DNA from: JAJDTQ01 sp965204235 | GTDB taxonomy: Bacteria; Desulfobacterota; Binatia; UBA9968; JAJDTQ01 | DNA: 64,000 nt | NCBI GenBank assembly: GCA_965204235.1 | Contig: OZ241979.1 | Location: 1,612,001-1,676,000, forward strand | Direction: 5' to 3' | Shown here: positions 25,681 to 33,386 of the stretch, in pieces | Position numbering within the stretch: the stretch's first letter is position 1 | Layout: every line of letters starts with the position of its first letter | Program-made: the position numbers and the translations under genes | Notes under the pieces: generated by a model | Database searches by the model: none | The model's input: only the letters and a program-made list of their open reading frames with translations | Told to the model about the DNA's origin: nothing

Positions 25681-25717
25681 AGCCTTGGCTGGCCATCGCG
25701 CCAGCCAAGGCTTTTTT
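25681..25717 (+). terminator. intrinsic terminator of the short transcript
   Basis: A perfect 13-bp stem (AGCCTTGGCTGGC at 25681-25693 with its complement at 25700-25712), a six-base loop and a run of six T at 25712-25717. It could also end the convergent pgeF transcript. Confidence 0.85.
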
Positions 25718-25721
25718 CGTT

Positions 25722-26513
25722 TCACGGCGTTTCCGACCACCCGATGAAGCTGGCTTGGCGTCCGGTCGGGCCGGCGCCCTTGCGCGATTCCCTGCGGTAG
25801 GAGAAGAACGCCGCGGGGTTGCACGCGGTACAGGGACCCACCCAAGCGATCCGCTCCGCGGGCACGCCCGCGGCCGCAAGCAGCGCGGCGTTCAACTTCC
25901 GCAGGTCGAGGCAGGTCTTGCCGTCCGCGCGCCGAAGCGAAGACTCCGCCTTCTCGCCCCAGGTCCGGACCAGGGGCCCGGCAACTTCGCGGCCGACCTC
26001 GTAGCAGCAGTCTCCCACGGTGGGTCCCAGGGCGCACCACAGGTCCTGCGGCGCGGCCCCGTAACGGCTCTCCATGTGCCGCACCGTCTTCACCGCCAAC
26101 CCGGCCAGGGCGCCGCGCCAGCCCGCGTGGACCACCGCGGCGAGCCTCCCCCGGGAGGTGTGCGCCCAGCACAGGATGGGGGCGCAGTCCGCGGTGAGCA
26201 CGCCCAGGAACACCCCCGGTGCGGCGGTGACCATGGCGTCGCCATCGCCGGCGTGCTTGCGCGCCTCGGTCACGTCGATGATGGCGTCGCCGTGCCGTTG
26301 CCGCATGGTGACCAGCCGCGCGCCGCGCATGCCCACGGCGCGCTTCATCCGGCAGTAGTTGTCCTTGACCGCCCGGGGGTCGTCACCCACGTCGAAGGAG
26401 ACGTTGAGGCCTGCGTACGCGCCCTGGCTGTGGCCGCCGCCCCGGCCCAGGAACCCGTGTGTCAGACCCGGTTCCGACTCCCACCCGGGGACTCGATAGA
26501 CCGTCGGCTCCAT
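25722..26513 (-). CDS. pgeF: peptidoglycan editing factor PgeF (laccase-domain protein)
   Basis: This 263-residue protein of the YfiH/PgeF family acts as a zinc-dependent amidase that removes wrongly inserted Ser from peptidoglycan precursors. Older annotations call it polyphenol oxidase. The metal site is formed by MRQRHGDAI, the Cys of LTADCAPILC and the His of VHAGWRGALAGL, all present. The C-terminal LGPTVGDCCYEVG and DLRKLNAALLAAAGV blocks are typical. The start at 26513 (MEPTVYRVPG) is preceded by a GGAA-rich stretch; the frame stays open upstream for 79 codons, but nothing there is conserved to my eye. Confidence 0.88.
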   Translation of the reverse strand: MEPTVYRVPGWESEPGLTHGFLGRGGGHSQGAYAGLNVSFDVGDDPRAVKDNYCRMKRAVGMRGARLVTMRQRHGDAIIDVTEARKHAGDGDAMVTAAPGVFLGVLTADCAPILCWAHTSRGRLAAVVHAGWRGALAGLAVKTVRHMESRYGAAPQDLWCALGPTVGDCCYEVGREVAGPLVRTWGEKAESSLRRADGKTCLDLRKLNAALLAAAGVPAERIAWVGPCTACNPAAFFSYRRESRKGAGPTGRQASFIGWSETP

Positions 26514-26748
26514 GAGCGTTCCCGCATCCTTCCCGGCTCGGAACCGCGCCACCAGACTGCCGAAGCCCCGGAGCCGATCCGGCAGCCCGTTCCGCCGCAG
26601 CGCGTACCGGTAGATGGCCGCGTCGATGGCGATGACCGGCTTGCCGAGCCGGCCCAAGGGTTGCTGGACTCGCGTTCCCGGGCCGGGGTATAACATGCTG
26701 GAGTCCCGGAACTGAAGCCGAAGGCTCCCCGCGGGCGGAAAGGACGGC

Positions 26749-27237
26749 ATGGCGATACCGGAGCGCTACAACAGGGGGTACAACATCGGGGTGGGCGGCG
26801 CGGTGGTGCGGGACGGGCGCCTGCTCCTGGTCCGGCGCGCGTCCCGGCGCGGCCGCGGCAACTGGCAGGTGCCCGGCGGGTTCATCGAGCCGGACGAGAC
26901 CATCGAGGCCGCGGTGGTCCGGGAGGTGGCCGAGGAAGCGGGGGTGGCGGCCGAGGTCGAAGGCGTGCTGGGCGTACGCAGCCGTTTCGACGCGGAGTCC
27001 GGCAACAGTCTCTACGTGGTGCTGCTGCTCAGGGGGCTGACCGCGGAGCCCGAGCCGGACCGGCGCGAGGTGGACCGGGCGGCGTACCTGTCGCTGGAGG
27101 AGATCCGCGCCCTGGATCCGTTGCCGCAGACCAACTGGGAGATCGCGCGAAGCGCGCTGTCCCCCGAGCCGCGGCTGCTGAGTCCCAGGCAGGTATCGAA
27201 CCGGAGCGGCGCGGTCTTCACGCTCTTCGTCGGATGA
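26749..27237 (+). CDS. NUDIX hydrolase
   Basis: This 162-residue protein has a complete Nudix box at residues 43-65 (GGFIEPDETIEAAVVREVAEEAG), which binds magnesium and cleaves nucleoside-diphosphate-linked compounds. The N-terminal strand VGGAVVRDGRLLLVRRA and the later YVVLLLRG fit the fold. The family spans ADP-ribose, NADH and oxidised nucleotide pyrophosphatases, and the substrate cannot be assigned. It starts divergently from pgeF with GGAAAGGAC upstream and runs toward bioB, 93 bp away. Confidence 0.85.
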   Translation: MAIPERYNRGYNIGVGGAVVRDGRLLLVRRASRRGRGNWQVPGGFIEPDETIEAAVVREVAEEAGVAAEVEGVLGVRSRFDAESGNSLYVVLLLRGLTAEPEPDRREVDRAAYLSLEEIRALDPLPQTNWEIARSALSPEPRLLSPRQVSNRSGAVFTLFVG

Positions 27238-27329
27238 GGCGCCGCGGGGCGCCCTTCGGACGGACACCCGCGCCCCTGCGGGACGCTGCCGGTTGCAAGT
27301 TCCCACCCTCCATGTTACACGAAAACCCC

Positions 27330-28370
27330 ATGAACACGGTAGAGCCGAGCACGGCGGAGCCGAGGTACGCGGCGCTCGCGGAGAAGTCGCTCGACGGGAA
27401 GCTGCTGTCGCCCGGGGAAATGGAGTCGGTCCTCCACGGCCCCAACGAACGGCTGCCGGAACTGATCGAGGCGGCGTTCCGCGTCCGCTACCGCTACTTC
27501 GGCAAGAAGGTGCAGATCCACGTGCTGATGAACGCCAAGAGCGGGCTCTGTCCGGAGGACTGCGGCTATTGCTCCCAGTCGTCGGTTTCCGGGGCGGACA
27601 TCGACAAGTACCCGTTCCTCGCCAAGGACGTGCTCGTGGAGGCCGCGGTCAAGGCCAGGGAGGCGGGCGCCATGCGCTTCTGCCTGGTGAACAGCGGACG
27701 CGGTCCGACCCTCGGGGAGACCGAGAAGATGGCGGAGGCCGTGGCGGAGATCAAACGCCGGGTCCCCATCAACGTCTGCGCGTGCATGGGGCTGCTCACG
27801 GAATCCAAGGCGCGGATCCTCAAGGAGGCCGGCGTCGAGCGGGTCAACCACAACCTGAACACCAGCAGCCGCTACCACCCGGAGATCTGCTCCACCCATA
27901 CCTACGACGACCGCGTGGCGACCCTGGAGAACGTCAAGGCCGCGGGGCTGTCCACGTGCTGCGGCGGCATCGTCGGCCTGGGGGAGCAGGACGAGGACGT
28001 GGCGGACTTGGCGGTGTCGCTGCGCGAGCTGGACGTGGACTCCATCCCGGTCAACTTCCTGCACGCCATACCCGGAACCCCCATGGAAGGGCGGTCGAAC
28101 CTGACTCCCCAGTACTGTCTCAAGGTGCTGTGCCTGTTCCGTCTGGTCAACCCGAGCAAGGAGATACGGGTGGCGGGCGGCCGGGAGGTGAACCTGCGTT
28201 CGCTACAGCCCCTGAGCCTGTACCCGGCCAACTCCCTGTTCGTCAACGGTTACCTTACGACGTCGGGCCAAGCCGCCTCGGACGCCCACCGGATGATCGA
28301 GGACCTGGGCTTCGAGGTCGAGACCCCCGAGCAGGAAGGCCTTCCGGAGGAGCAGCGGAGCATCGCGTAG
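27330..28370 (+). CDS. bioB: biotin synthase
   Basis: This radical SAM enzyme of 346 residues inserts sulfur into dethiobiotin. The [4Fe-4S] triad C74-x3-C78-x2-C81 is in SGLCPEDCGYCSQS. The [2Fe-2S] ligands come from VNSGRGPT, VCACMGL, and the conserved Arg region VNPSKEIRVAGGREVNLRSLQ. HNLNTSSRYHPEI and NFLHAIPGTPM are family signatures. An in-frame ATG at 27312 is an alternative start. No other bio genes are nearby. It is followed 65 bp later by rpoZ. Confidence 0.93.
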   Translation: MNTVEPSTAEPRYAALAEKSLDGKLLSPGEMESVLHGPNERLPELIEAAFRVRYRYFGKKVQIHVLMNAKSGLCPEDCGYCSQSSVSGADIDKYPFLAKDVLVEAAVKAREAGAMRFCLVNSGRGPTLGETEKMAEAVAEIKRRVPINVCACMGLLTESKARILKEAGVERVNHNLNTSSRYHPEICSTHTYDDRVATLENVKAAGLSTCCGGIVGLGEQDEDVADLAVSLRELDVDSIPVNFLHAIPGTPMEGRSNLTPQYCLKVLCLFRLVNPSKEIRVAGGREVNLRSLQPLSLYPANSLFVNGYLTTSGQAASDAHRMIEDLGFEVETPEQEGLPEEQRSIA

Positions 28371-28435
28371 CCGGCCGTCGGACCCGGGCTTCGCTCCCGG
28401 TTCGACGGGCCGCCAACGGAGTCGGAGAACCTACA

Positions 28436-28642
28436 GTGGCGCGAATCACCGTGGAAGACTGTCTCAACGAAGTGACCAACCGCTTCAAGCTGGTGATGCT
28501 TGCCTCCGGTCGGACCAAGCAGCTCCTCAAGGGCGCCAAGCCGCTGGTGGAGTCGGACAACCGGGAGATCGTCGTGGCACTGCGTGAGGTGGCCGCGGGG
28601 AAGGTCCGGGAAGCGCGGCCGGAAGCACCGGAGGCCGAGTGA
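28436..28642 (+). CDS. rpoZ: RNA polymerase omega subunit
   Basis: Omega (68 residues) helps assemble beta-prime into RNA polymerase. The pattern ARITVEDCLNEVTNRFKLVMLASGR, then K..QLL.GA.PLVE and NREIVVALREVAAGKV, is diagnostic. It is read from a GTG preceded by a weak GGAG. The usual neighbours gmk and spoT are absent; instead it trails bioB. Confidence 0.9.
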   Translation: MARITVEDCLNEVTNRFKLVMLASGRTKQLLKGAKPLVESDNREIVVALREVAAGKVREARPEAPEAE

Positions 28643-28658
28643 CCCGAACCGCGGACCG

Positions 28659-29687
28659 TCAAGTCCGCTGGGGCTCGATGACGACCTTGAGCGAATCCTG
28701 CGCGTCGGCCACGAGTTGAAAGCCCCTTCCCGTCTCGGCCAGCACCAGTCGATGGGTAACGAGGCTGTCCACGAGGACCTTTCCCCCCGCCAGTAGCTCC
28801 ACCGCTTCCTCCATGTCTTGCGGGCTCGCCCCGTAGGAGGTGACGAGTCTCACCTCGTCACGCCACATCTCGTACAGCGGCACGGGCACAGGCTGCCCTT
28901 CGGGAGCCGAGGCGAAGAAGAGCAGCGTGCCGCCGCGCTCGACGCATTGGAAAGCCTGCCCGATCGCCGACGCCGCCCCGGTGCACACGATCACCAGGTC
29001 CGCCAGCCGTCCGCCGCTCGCGTCCCTCAGGCGCGACGGCACGTCGTCCCCGGCATGGATGGTCTCGTGCGCGCCCAGGGACCGGGCGAGACCCAGGCGC
29101 TCCTCGTTCACGTCCGTGGCCGCCAGGGTCTTCGCGCCGCGGACGCGGGCCAGTTGGACGTGCAGCAGACCGGCGATGCCGGCGCCGATGACCAGCACGG
29201 TCTCCTGCATGGGAGCGCGCGCGTGGTCATGGGCCCGGACCACGCAGCCCACCGGCTCGACGAACGAGCCCTGCACGAAGGACAGCGAGTCGGGAAGGAG
29301 GAAAGTCCCGGAATCCACGTTGGCCTTCGCCAGCTTCAGGTACTCGGCAAAGCCTCCGGGGTCGAAGCGGGTCTGCCGCATGAGCTGGCACACGGAGGCG
29401 TGTCCGGAACGGCAGTAGCGGCAGTCGCGGCAGGGGACGTGGTGGGTGGCCACGATGCGGTCGCCGGGGGCGAAAGCCTCGACTCCGGGTCCCACCTCCG
29501 CCACTTCGCCGGCCACCTCGTGTCCGAGCACCGTCGGCGCCTGCTTGCGGCGGTACCATTCCAGCACGTCGGTGCCGCAGATGCCGCTGGCGTGGACCCG
29601 GAGCAGCAACTCCCCCGGGCCCGCGGCGGGAACCGGCGCCTCCTCCACCCGGACGTCGTCGTTGCTGTAGTACATGGCTACGCGCAT
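28659..29687 (-). CDS. zinc-dependent alcohol dehydrogenase (medium-chain)
   Basis: This 342-residue MDR-family dehydrogenase has catalytic zinc ligands in ICGTD (Cys37) and GHE (about residue 55), and structural zinc cysteines at 86, 89, 92 and 100 (PCRDCRYCRSGHASVC). The NAD site VLVIGAGIAGLL is near residue 165. It would oxidise a polyol or similar alcohol; threonine, sorbitol and glycerol types share these features. It is followed on the same strand by... the 3' side by rpoZ (convergent) and lies upstream of nothing else, while the LsrF-like aldolase ends 92 bp behind its start. Co-transcription with that aldolase is likely and suggests a sugar or ketose pathway. Confidence 0.85.
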   Translation of the reverse strand: MRVAMYYSNDDVRVEEAPVPAAGPGELLLRVHASGICGTDVLEWYRRKQAPTVLGHEVAGEVAEVGPGVEAFAPGDRIVATHHVPCRDCRYCRSGHASVCQLMRQTRFDPGGFAEYLKLAKANVDSGTFLLPDSLSFVQGSFVEPVGCVVRAHDHARAPMQETVLVIGAGIAGLLHVQLARVRGAKTLAATDVNEERLGLARSLGAHETIHAGDDVPSRLRDASGGRLADLVIVCTGAASAIGQAFQCVERGGTLLFFASAPEGQPVPVPLYEMWRDEVRLVTSYGASPQDMEEAVELLAGGKVLVDSLVTHRLVLAETGRGFQLVADAQDSLKVVIEPQRT

Positions 29688-29779
29688 GGCTCGTTCCCGA
29701 GAAGGCGGGGTGTGGCTCCCGGCGGCCTTGCGCCGCCGTGTCCGTCAGCGAAGCCGCGCAAAGGGAATCGGGCGGCGGG

Positions 29780-30583
29780 TCAACCCGCCGCCCGATTCGC
29801 GGCGGACGGTCTCGAAGACTCGTAGATCCCGTAGGCGTCCTCAACGGAGGCGCCGCGGTGGACGATGGCCCGGACCGCCTGGATCATCCCTGCGGGGGCG
29901 TCGGACTGGAAGATGTTCCGACCCATATCGACCCCCACCGCGCCGTGGTCCACGGCGTTCCGGGTGAGTTGCAATGCCTCCATCTCCGGGGTCTTCTTGC
30001 CGCCGGCCACGATCACCGGGATGGGGCAGCTACCCACCACGTTCTCGAAGTTCTCGCAGTAGTAGGTCTTGACGAAGTGGGCGCCGAGCTCCGCGGCGAT
30101 GCGGCAGGCCAGACCCAGGTAGCGTTCATCCCGGGCCATGTCCTTGCCCACCGCGGTGACGGCGAGCACGGGTATGCCGTACCTCTCGCCCTCGTCCACC
30201 AGCCGCGCCAGGCTGACCAGGGTCTCCTTCTCGTACTCGGAGCCGACGAAGATCGACAGCGCCATGGCGGAGACGTTGAGCCGGATGGCGTCCTCGACGG
30301 ACACGGTGATGTCCTCGTTGGAGAGCTCCTTGAGGATGCTCGTTCCCCCGGACACGCGCAGCACCACCGGCGCCGGCATGGCCGCGTCCACCGCGTTCCG
30401 CAGCACCCCGCGGGTGAGCATGATGGCGTCGGCGTGGGGGAGCAGCGGCTCGATGGTCTCCCGCGGCTGCTCCAGCCCGCTGGTGGGGCCGAGGAAGTAG
30501 CCGTGGTCCACGGCCAGCATCACGCAACGCCCGTCCTCGGGTCGGATGATGCGCGCCAGTCTGTTCTCCATACCCCAGTGCAT
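29780..30583 (-). CDS. class I aldolase of the DeoC/LsrF family
   Basis: This 267-residue TIM barrel closely follows LsrF. It has GMENRLARI.RPEDGRCVMLAVDHGYFLGPTSGLE split over the first 35 residues, TRGVLRNAVD, VLRVSGGTSIL, SNEDITVSVEDAIRLN, VTAVGKDMARDERY and VKTYYCENFE with the Schiff-base Lys. IVAGGKKTPEMEAL and GAVGVDMGRNIFQSD bind phosphate. LsrF is a thiolase in AI-2 breakdown; related proteins are fructose-bisphosphate or heptulosonate-type aldolases. No other lsr genes are here, so an AI-2 role is doubtful. The start at 30583 has GGGAGG. The 3' end of a methyltransferase frame overlaps its first 64 bp. Confidence 0.8.
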   Translation of the reverse strand: MHWGMENRLARIIRPEDGRCVMLAVDHGYFLGPTSGLEQPRETIEPLLPHADAIMLTRGVLRNAVDAAMPAPVVLRVSGGTSILKELSNEDITVSVEDAIRLNVSAMALSIFVGSEYEKETLVSLARLVDEGERYGIPVLAVTAVGKDMARDERYLGLACRIAAELGAHFVKTYYCENFENVVGSCPIPVIVAGGKKTPEMEALQLTRNAVDHGAVGVDMGRNIFQSDAPAGMIQAVRAIVHRGASVEDAYGIYESSRPSAANRAAG

Positions 30584-31383
30584 ATGGCCTCCCTGCGTTC
30601 CGGAAGTTGTCGAGTCGTCGAAGCGCTGAAGCGGAACTCGAAGTTGCCGCAACCTACCACATGCGCGGCCCCGTTGCGAACCCGGGCGTTGAGGCGCTTG
30701 CAGACCACGGGGCACGTGCCGACGCCGGCGAACGGATCCAGTACCAGATCGCCCTTTGCGGAGCTGGCCCTGACCAGACGTTCCATGAGCTGCTCGGGCT
30801 TCTGGATCGTATTGAGCGCGTCGCGGCCGACAAGCTCCTTCGATTTGTAGGTCAGTTGTTTGATGTCTCCCCAGACGTCGCCGGGATTCTTTCCGTCTCC
30901 GTTGAATTTCGTCTTCCGGTATCTCCCGTTCCTGACGGAGGGCACGCGCTCGCAGCGCAGACGGTGGTCCAGTTCGACGAGTTGCGGAACGCGGATGGCG
31001 TCGAGGTCGAAGGTCTTTGGCTTGTCGCCCTTGATGAAGTAGCAGATGATATCGTAGTTATTGGTGTACTTGAGCCGTCCCTGGGCGAGTCGGCTCGGCT
31101 GGTACCAGATGATCCGTGACCGGAGGTTCAGAAAAGGGCGGTAGTCGATGAAGTCGATGCAGTTCGGTTTTCCGAATAGGTACAACCCGCCGCCTTCCTT
31201 CAGTTTCCTGGAAAATATGCGGATGAGCTTCAGGTTGTATTCCTGGATATTCTGGATTCTGTCCCATTGATTGTTCGTGACCCCGTACGGACCGTCACAG
31301 ATGACCAGGTCGATGCTCCCGTCGTCAATGCGGGGGAACACGTCGAAGGCGTCTGCCTGGTAGATTCGATCCGGTTCGAGCAT
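30520..31383 (-). CDS. DNA adenine-type methyltransferase, C-terminus damaged
   Basis: This beta-class DNA methyltransferase has 287 residues. The catalytic motif is DGPYG (residues 30-34) in place of the usual DPPY, following YQADAFDVF. The AdoMet site DPFAGVGTCPVVCKRL is near residue 213. After that point family members read RFIGIE..., but here the frame runs into unrelated sequence (VRNGAAHVVGCGNF) and on across the start of the aldolase gene. The true 3' end seems to be replaced or frameshifted. The DGPYG change by itself occurs in active enzymes. I treat it as an orphan methyltransferase that may be inactive. The start at 31383 is chosen from the conserved N-terminus. Confidence 0.7.
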   Translation of the reverse strand: MLEPDRIYQADAFDVFPRIDDGSIDLVICDGPYGVTNNQWDRIQNIQEYNLKLIRIFSRKLKEGGGLYLFGKPNCIDFIDYRPFLNLRSRIIWYQPSRLAQGRLKYTNNYDIICYFIKGDKPKTFDLDAIRVPQLVELDHRLRCERVPSVRNGRYRKTKFNGDGKNPGDVWGDIKQLTYKSKELVGRDALNTIQKPEQLMERLVRASSAKGDLVLDPFAGVGTCPVVCKRLNARVRNGAAHVVGCGNFEFRFSASTTRQLPERREAICTGVWRTDWRASSDPRTGVA

Positions 31384-31747
31384 TCGTTGATCCCTCCGGC
31401 AGGGTTGGAGTCGATACGGTCCGGCCACTTGACGTGGACAGCCTCGCTTACCCCTAACCATCCAATCCGGGCGCGTGTCAAGCCTCGACCCTCTACATCA
31501 GCCCGGACTCCGGAGCAGAATCGCGTGGACGGATACCGGGGAAAGTACCGAGAGTGTTCCTCGAGAGTCCCGACACATCCCACGTCGTTCTCCGGTTTGC
31601 GTGGCGGATTGTGGACCGAGATGCAGGGCATCGGTGTGCAGTAGTTGGGGTTGCCACCCGCCGGCGCGCCCGGGACGGGCACGGGCCAAGTTGACAGGTA
31701 GGGGGCTTTGGGCTACGCAGGGGGCCGTGGGCGGTCTTCCGGCAGGC
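31384..31747. other. intergenic region between divergent genes
   Basis: This 364-bp stretch separates the methyltransferase (minus) from the hydrolase operon (plus) and should hold both promoters. I see no RNA gene, repeat or convincing coding frame. Confidence 0.4.
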
Positions 31748-32578
31748 GTGAGCAGCCACTTCGTCGAAGTGGGCCAGATCCGTACGCATTATCTCGAGGC
31801 GGGCATGGGCCGCAGCCCCGTGGTGGTGCTGATCCACAGCGGCGAGTTCGGCGGCCGGGCCGAGTTCAGTTGGCGTCACAACATCGCGCAGCTCGCGGAG
31901 CATTTCCACGTCTATGCGCCGGACATGGCCGGCTTTGGACGCACCGACCTGGTGTACAGCTTCAGCGACCCGCCGGGTTTCCGGTTGAAGCATATGGACG
32001 GCTTCCTGAAGGCTCTGTCCGTCGGACCTGCCCATTTCATCGGCAATTCCTTCGGCGGCGGGTTCGTCCTGCAGATGGCCGTGGACCCCCGTTTCGAGGT
32101 GGCGTCGGCGATCACGGTGAGCGGCGGCGGCGAGGCGCCGGACAACGATACCCGGAAGCTGCTCACCGGATACCGGGGCACGTGGAGGGAGATGCGGGAG
32201 ATCCTGCGGGCGTGCTTCTACCACGAGAGCTGGTGGGCCGACGACGTGGTGGACGAGCGCTGGCGGGCGAGCCTGGAGCCGGGGGTGTGGGAGGCTTGCG
32301 CGGCCGCGCGCCTGGCGCCCCGGGGAAGGGCCAGGGGGTTCCGTCCGGTGCGGCCCGACTACGGCCGGGTTCGCTGTCCGGTGCTGATCGTGGCGGGGGC
32401 CCAGGACCCGCTGCGCCTGTCCACCTACGCCGCCGACCTCCAGGCGGAGATACCGGGCTCCGAGGTAAAGGTGTTCGACCAGTCCCGGCACTGTTCCCAC
32501 GCGGAGCACCCGGACGAGTTCAACGCCCTGGCCATCGACTTCATCGAGAGGCACGCGGGGGAGGCGTCGGGTCCGTGA
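31748..32578 (+). CDS. alpha/beta hydrolase
   Basis: This 276-residue alpha/beta hydrolase is read from a GTG. The oxyanion region LIHSGEFGG is near residue 35, the nucleophile elbow is G-N-S-F-G (about residues 97-101), and the late acid and His lie in VAGAQDPL and SRHCSHAEHP. It resembles meta-cleavage C-C hydrolases and lactonases. It overlaps the next gene by 4 bp (GTGA), which codes for a related fold without a serine nucleophile, and is followed by an LLM flavoenzyme. The three together suggest breakdown of an aromatic or cyclic compound. The substrate is not known. Confidence 0.8.
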   Translation: MSSHFVEVGQIRTHYLEAGMGRSPVVVLIHSGEFGGRAEFSWRHNIAQLAEHFHVYAPDMAGFGRTDLVYSFSDPPGFRLKHMDGFLKALSVGPAHFIGNSFGGGFVLQMAVDPRFEVASAITVSGGGEAPDNDTRKLLTGYRGTWREMREILRACFYHESWWADDVVDERWRASLEPGVWEACAAARLAPRGRARGFRPVRPDYGRVRCPVLIVAGAQDPLRLSTYAADLQAEIPGSEVKVFDQSRHCSHAEHPDEFNALAIDFIERHAGEASGP

Positions 32579-33366
32579 CTTGGCGTTCGGAGACCATGGA
32601 GGTGGACGGGGTGAACCTGGGAGTCCGCCAACATGGGGAGGGCGCTCCGCTGGTGATCCTCTACGGAGACCAGCTCGACACGCAGGTCCCGCCTTTCGAC
32701 GACGCCCTGGCCAGGCGTTTCCGCACGGTGGTCCCGTCCCTGCCCGGGGTGAACCGGTCGGAGCTCCCCGACTGGATCGACCACATGGAGGATCTGGCCT
32801 TCCTGGGGCTCGACCTGCTCGAAGCCCTGGACGCGGGTCCCGTGCATCTGGTGGGCCACGGGTTCGGCGGCTGGGTGGCCGCGGAGATGGCGGTGCGCTC
32901 GCAACGCCATATTCGACGGCTGGTGCTGTTCGATTCCGTCGGCGTGAAGGTCTCGGGTCCCACCGTGCGCGACGTGGAAGACGTGTACGTCCGCACCGTG
33001 GAGGAGGTGGCGGAGTTGGCGTGGCACGACCCGGCCGCGGCCAAGGCGTTGAAGTGGCCGGGGATGGACGGGCTGACCGAGGAGGAGTTGCTGACCCTGC
33101 TGCGCAACCGCCAGTCGGTGCTGAAGTTCGGCTGGCGTCCGTTCATGCACAACCCGAAACTGTTGCGGCGGCTGGCCCGGGTGCGCGTCCCCACCCGCGT
33201 GTTGTGGGGCGCAAGCGACCGGGTGGTGTCGCCGAGCTACGGGCGTGCGCTCGGGCAGGGCATCCCGGGCGCCGGTTTCACGTTGATACCGGAGGCGGGC
33301 CACTACCCCCACTGGGAGCAGCCGGAGGCTCTGGCGCGAGCCGTCACGGAGTTCCTGGAGGGCTAG
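32575..33366 (+). CDS. alpha/beta hydrolase-fold protein lacking the serine nucleophile
   Basis: This 263-residue protein shares the fold of its upstream neighbour, but the nucleophile elbow reads G-H-G-F-G (in HLVGHGFGGWVAAEMA), so Gly replaces Ser. The later VLWGASDRVVSP acid and PEAGHYPHWEQP His are kept. Such members may use another chemistry, act as esterase-dead partners, or bind ligand. It begins with a GTG whose TGA overlap couples it to the first hydrolase, and it ends 20 bp before the LLM oxidoreductase. The two hydrolase proteins may form a heteromer; this is inference. Confidence 0.78.
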   Translation: MTWRSETMEVDGVNLGVRQHGEGAPLVILYGDQLDTQVPPFDDALARRFRTVVPSLPGVNRSELPDWIDHMEDLAFLGLDLLEALDAGPVHLVGHGFGGWVAAEMAVRSQRHIRRLVLFDSVGVKVSGPTVRDVEDVYVRTVEEVAELAWHDPAAAKALKWPGMDGLTEEELLTLLRNRQSVLKFGWRPFMHNPKLLRRLARVRVPTRVLWGASDRVVSPSYGRALGQGIPGAGFTLIPEAGHYPHWEQPEALARAVTEFLEG

Positions 33367-33386
33367 AACGAGAGGAGGGCCGGGAA

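Larger units (their letters stand above)
25564..25717 (+). ncRNA. short structured transcript with a 12-residue ORF
   Basis: The stretch from the predicted start to the terminator is a separate unit of about 150 nt. After the tiny ORF come a weak hairpin (GGCT/AGCC near 25629-25640), a strong 9-bp hairpin (CGGAATTGA at 25644-25652 pairing with TCAATTCCG at 25661-25669, loop GGGTCTGG) and the terminator. The next gene on this strand is over 1 kb away, so it is not a leader for a downstream operon. It may be a small RNA, a small-peptide mRNA, or both. I do not recognise it. Confidence 0.55.

Noticed and set aside
29780..30583. AI-2 processing locus based on the LsrF-like aldolase
   Set aside because: No lsrK, lsrR, lsrG or transporter genes are nearby; the general aldolase family call is safer.
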